Positions 6,661 to 6,891 of a stretch of DNA of 6,891 nt are shown here, piece after piece; within the stretch, counting starts at the first letter, position 1; each line of letters opens with the position of its first letter. Origin of the DNA: Candidatus Enterococcus ferrettii (GTDB taxonomy: Bacteria; Bacillota; Bacilli; Lactobacillales; Enterococcaceae); contig NZ_JAFREL010000138.1 of assembly GCF_017377655.1 (NCBI RefSeq), forward strand, positions 1 through 6,891, written 5' to 3'. The position numbers and the translations under genes were made by a program. The notes under the pieces were generated by a model that saw only the letters and a list, made by a program, of their open reading frames with translations, ran no database searches and was not told the DNA's origin.

Positions 6661-6836
6661 CCTCTTGCAATACTTGAAGCACAAAAAACAGGCTTTGCTT
6701 TATGGAAAAAATATTTTGATCACTCAGGTAGTTGATCAAAAGGTTTAGGTTTAGCAATCGATAAACTAATCACAAAGCAATACAATGGAAAATAGGTGTT
6801 ACAAGTGCATTAGGAAATGAAGTGAGTTTAGTATAG
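6661..6836 (+). pseudogene. Possible remnant of a histidine kinase ATPase domain
   Basis: Read from 6736, the frame gives SKGLGLAIDKLITKQYNGK. After a one-base frameshift at about 6792 it continues IGVTSALGNEVSLV and then stops at 6834-6836. GLGLAI followed about 14 residues later by NGKIGVTSALGNE is the typical end of histidine kinase HATPase_c domains (G2 box and final strands). An in-frame TGA (6733-6735) and the frameshift show it cannot make an active protein. The part upstream of 6733 (6661 onward, containing ALWKKYFDHSG) may be the preceding F-box region but is much less clear. There is no start codon, dimerisation domain or N box in the window. The short length leaves chance similarity possible. 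Confidence 0.4.
6714..6741. repeat. 9-bp perfect inverted repeat
   Basis: TTTTGATCA (6714-6722) and TGATCAAAA (6733-6741) are exact reverse complements separated by 10 bases. This could be a small hairpin or a two-half-site binding site. Its function is unknown, and it overlaps the kinase remnant. Confidence 0.5.
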
Positions 6837-6872
6837 CGCTATCCCAAAAATAAAAAAGTCTGTTGGTGCGTA

Positions 6873-6891
6873 TGTACCGACCCCCAAAAGT
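6873..6891. mobile_element. Probable terminal inverted repeat of an IS3-family (IS150-like) insertion sequence, cut by window edge
   Basis: The final 19 bases, TGTACCGACCCCCAAAAGT, closely match the usual outer end of IS150-group IS3 elements, which start with TG, then an ACTGACCCC-like stretch, then AAAAGTT. No transposase lies in the window, so the identification rests on this terminus alone. The element would extend to the right. Confidence 0.5.

Larger units (their letters stand above)
6561..6872. other. A+T-rich stretch without an intact gene
   Basis: About 310 bases between the terminator and the insertion sequence end. No frame stays open with a start, a ribosome binding site and a recognisable product. 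It contains a probable kinase remnant (6661-6836), an inverted repeat (6714-6741), a short dyad CGACT-AGCG-AGTCG (6642-6655) and a perfect 10-bp palindrome ATAGCGCTAT (6833-6842). I find no convincing promoter. Confidence 0.6.

Noticed and set aside
6323..6757. Minus-strand open frame of 144 residues
   Set aside because: It overlaps the winged-helix coding region and the terminator, and the product has no recognisable domain.

Overview
The window looks like a chromosomal accessory locus from a low-GC Gram-positive coccus of the Lactobacillales, most likely Enterococcus or a near relative. The evidence is the two sortase domains, the Ser/Thr/Glu-rich wall hydrolase with glucosaminidase and CHAP domains, the strong AAGGAG-type ribosome binding sites, the moderate A+T content, and an apparent IS3-family terminus at the right edge. 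The genus is inferred from gene style, not from a marker gene.

Positions 1-6484 hold six same-strand genes separated by only 12-45 bases, each with a good Shine-Dalgarno sequence and with no promoter or terminator visible between them. They read as one operon whose beginning lies left of the window. In order: (1) the 3' part of an unusual tandem sortase, in which the end of a class C-type sortase domain (motif TLLTCTP) continues in frame through two membrane segments into a complete second sortase domain (LAHN, TLLRC, RR) and a third membrane segment; (2) a secreted wall hydrolase of 730 residues with a Ser/Thr/Glu stalk, a catalytically dead NlpC/P60-like domain, a GH73 glucosaminidase domain and a C-terminal CHAP amidase/endopeptidase domain; (3) a compact type I signal peptidase with both catalytic residues; (4) an unrecognised 246-residue membrane protein with two membrane segments and an outside coiled coil; (5) a 315-residue cytoplasmic coiled-coil protein with DivIVA-like C-terminal character but no DivIVA membrane-binding head; (6) a winged-helix regulator whose N-terminal half looks like a receiver domain that has lost its phosphorylation site.

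A rho-independent terminator follows at 6504-6560. The last 330 bases contain no intact gene. They hold what looks like a decayed, frameshifted histidine kinase ATPase tail (core GLGLAI), a 9-bp inverted repeat, and at 6873-6891 a sequence matching the start of an IS3-family (IS150-like) insertion sequence, cut by the window edge.

Taken together, the operon could export (signal peptidase), attach or polymerise (two sortase activities), clear wall for (hydrolase) and position (coiled-coil and membrane proteins) surface proteins, under a phosphorylation-independent regulator. The substrates, probably LPxTG-type proteins, would lie upstream. This joint role is inference. The tandem sortase and the operon make-up are the strongest candidates for something little described.
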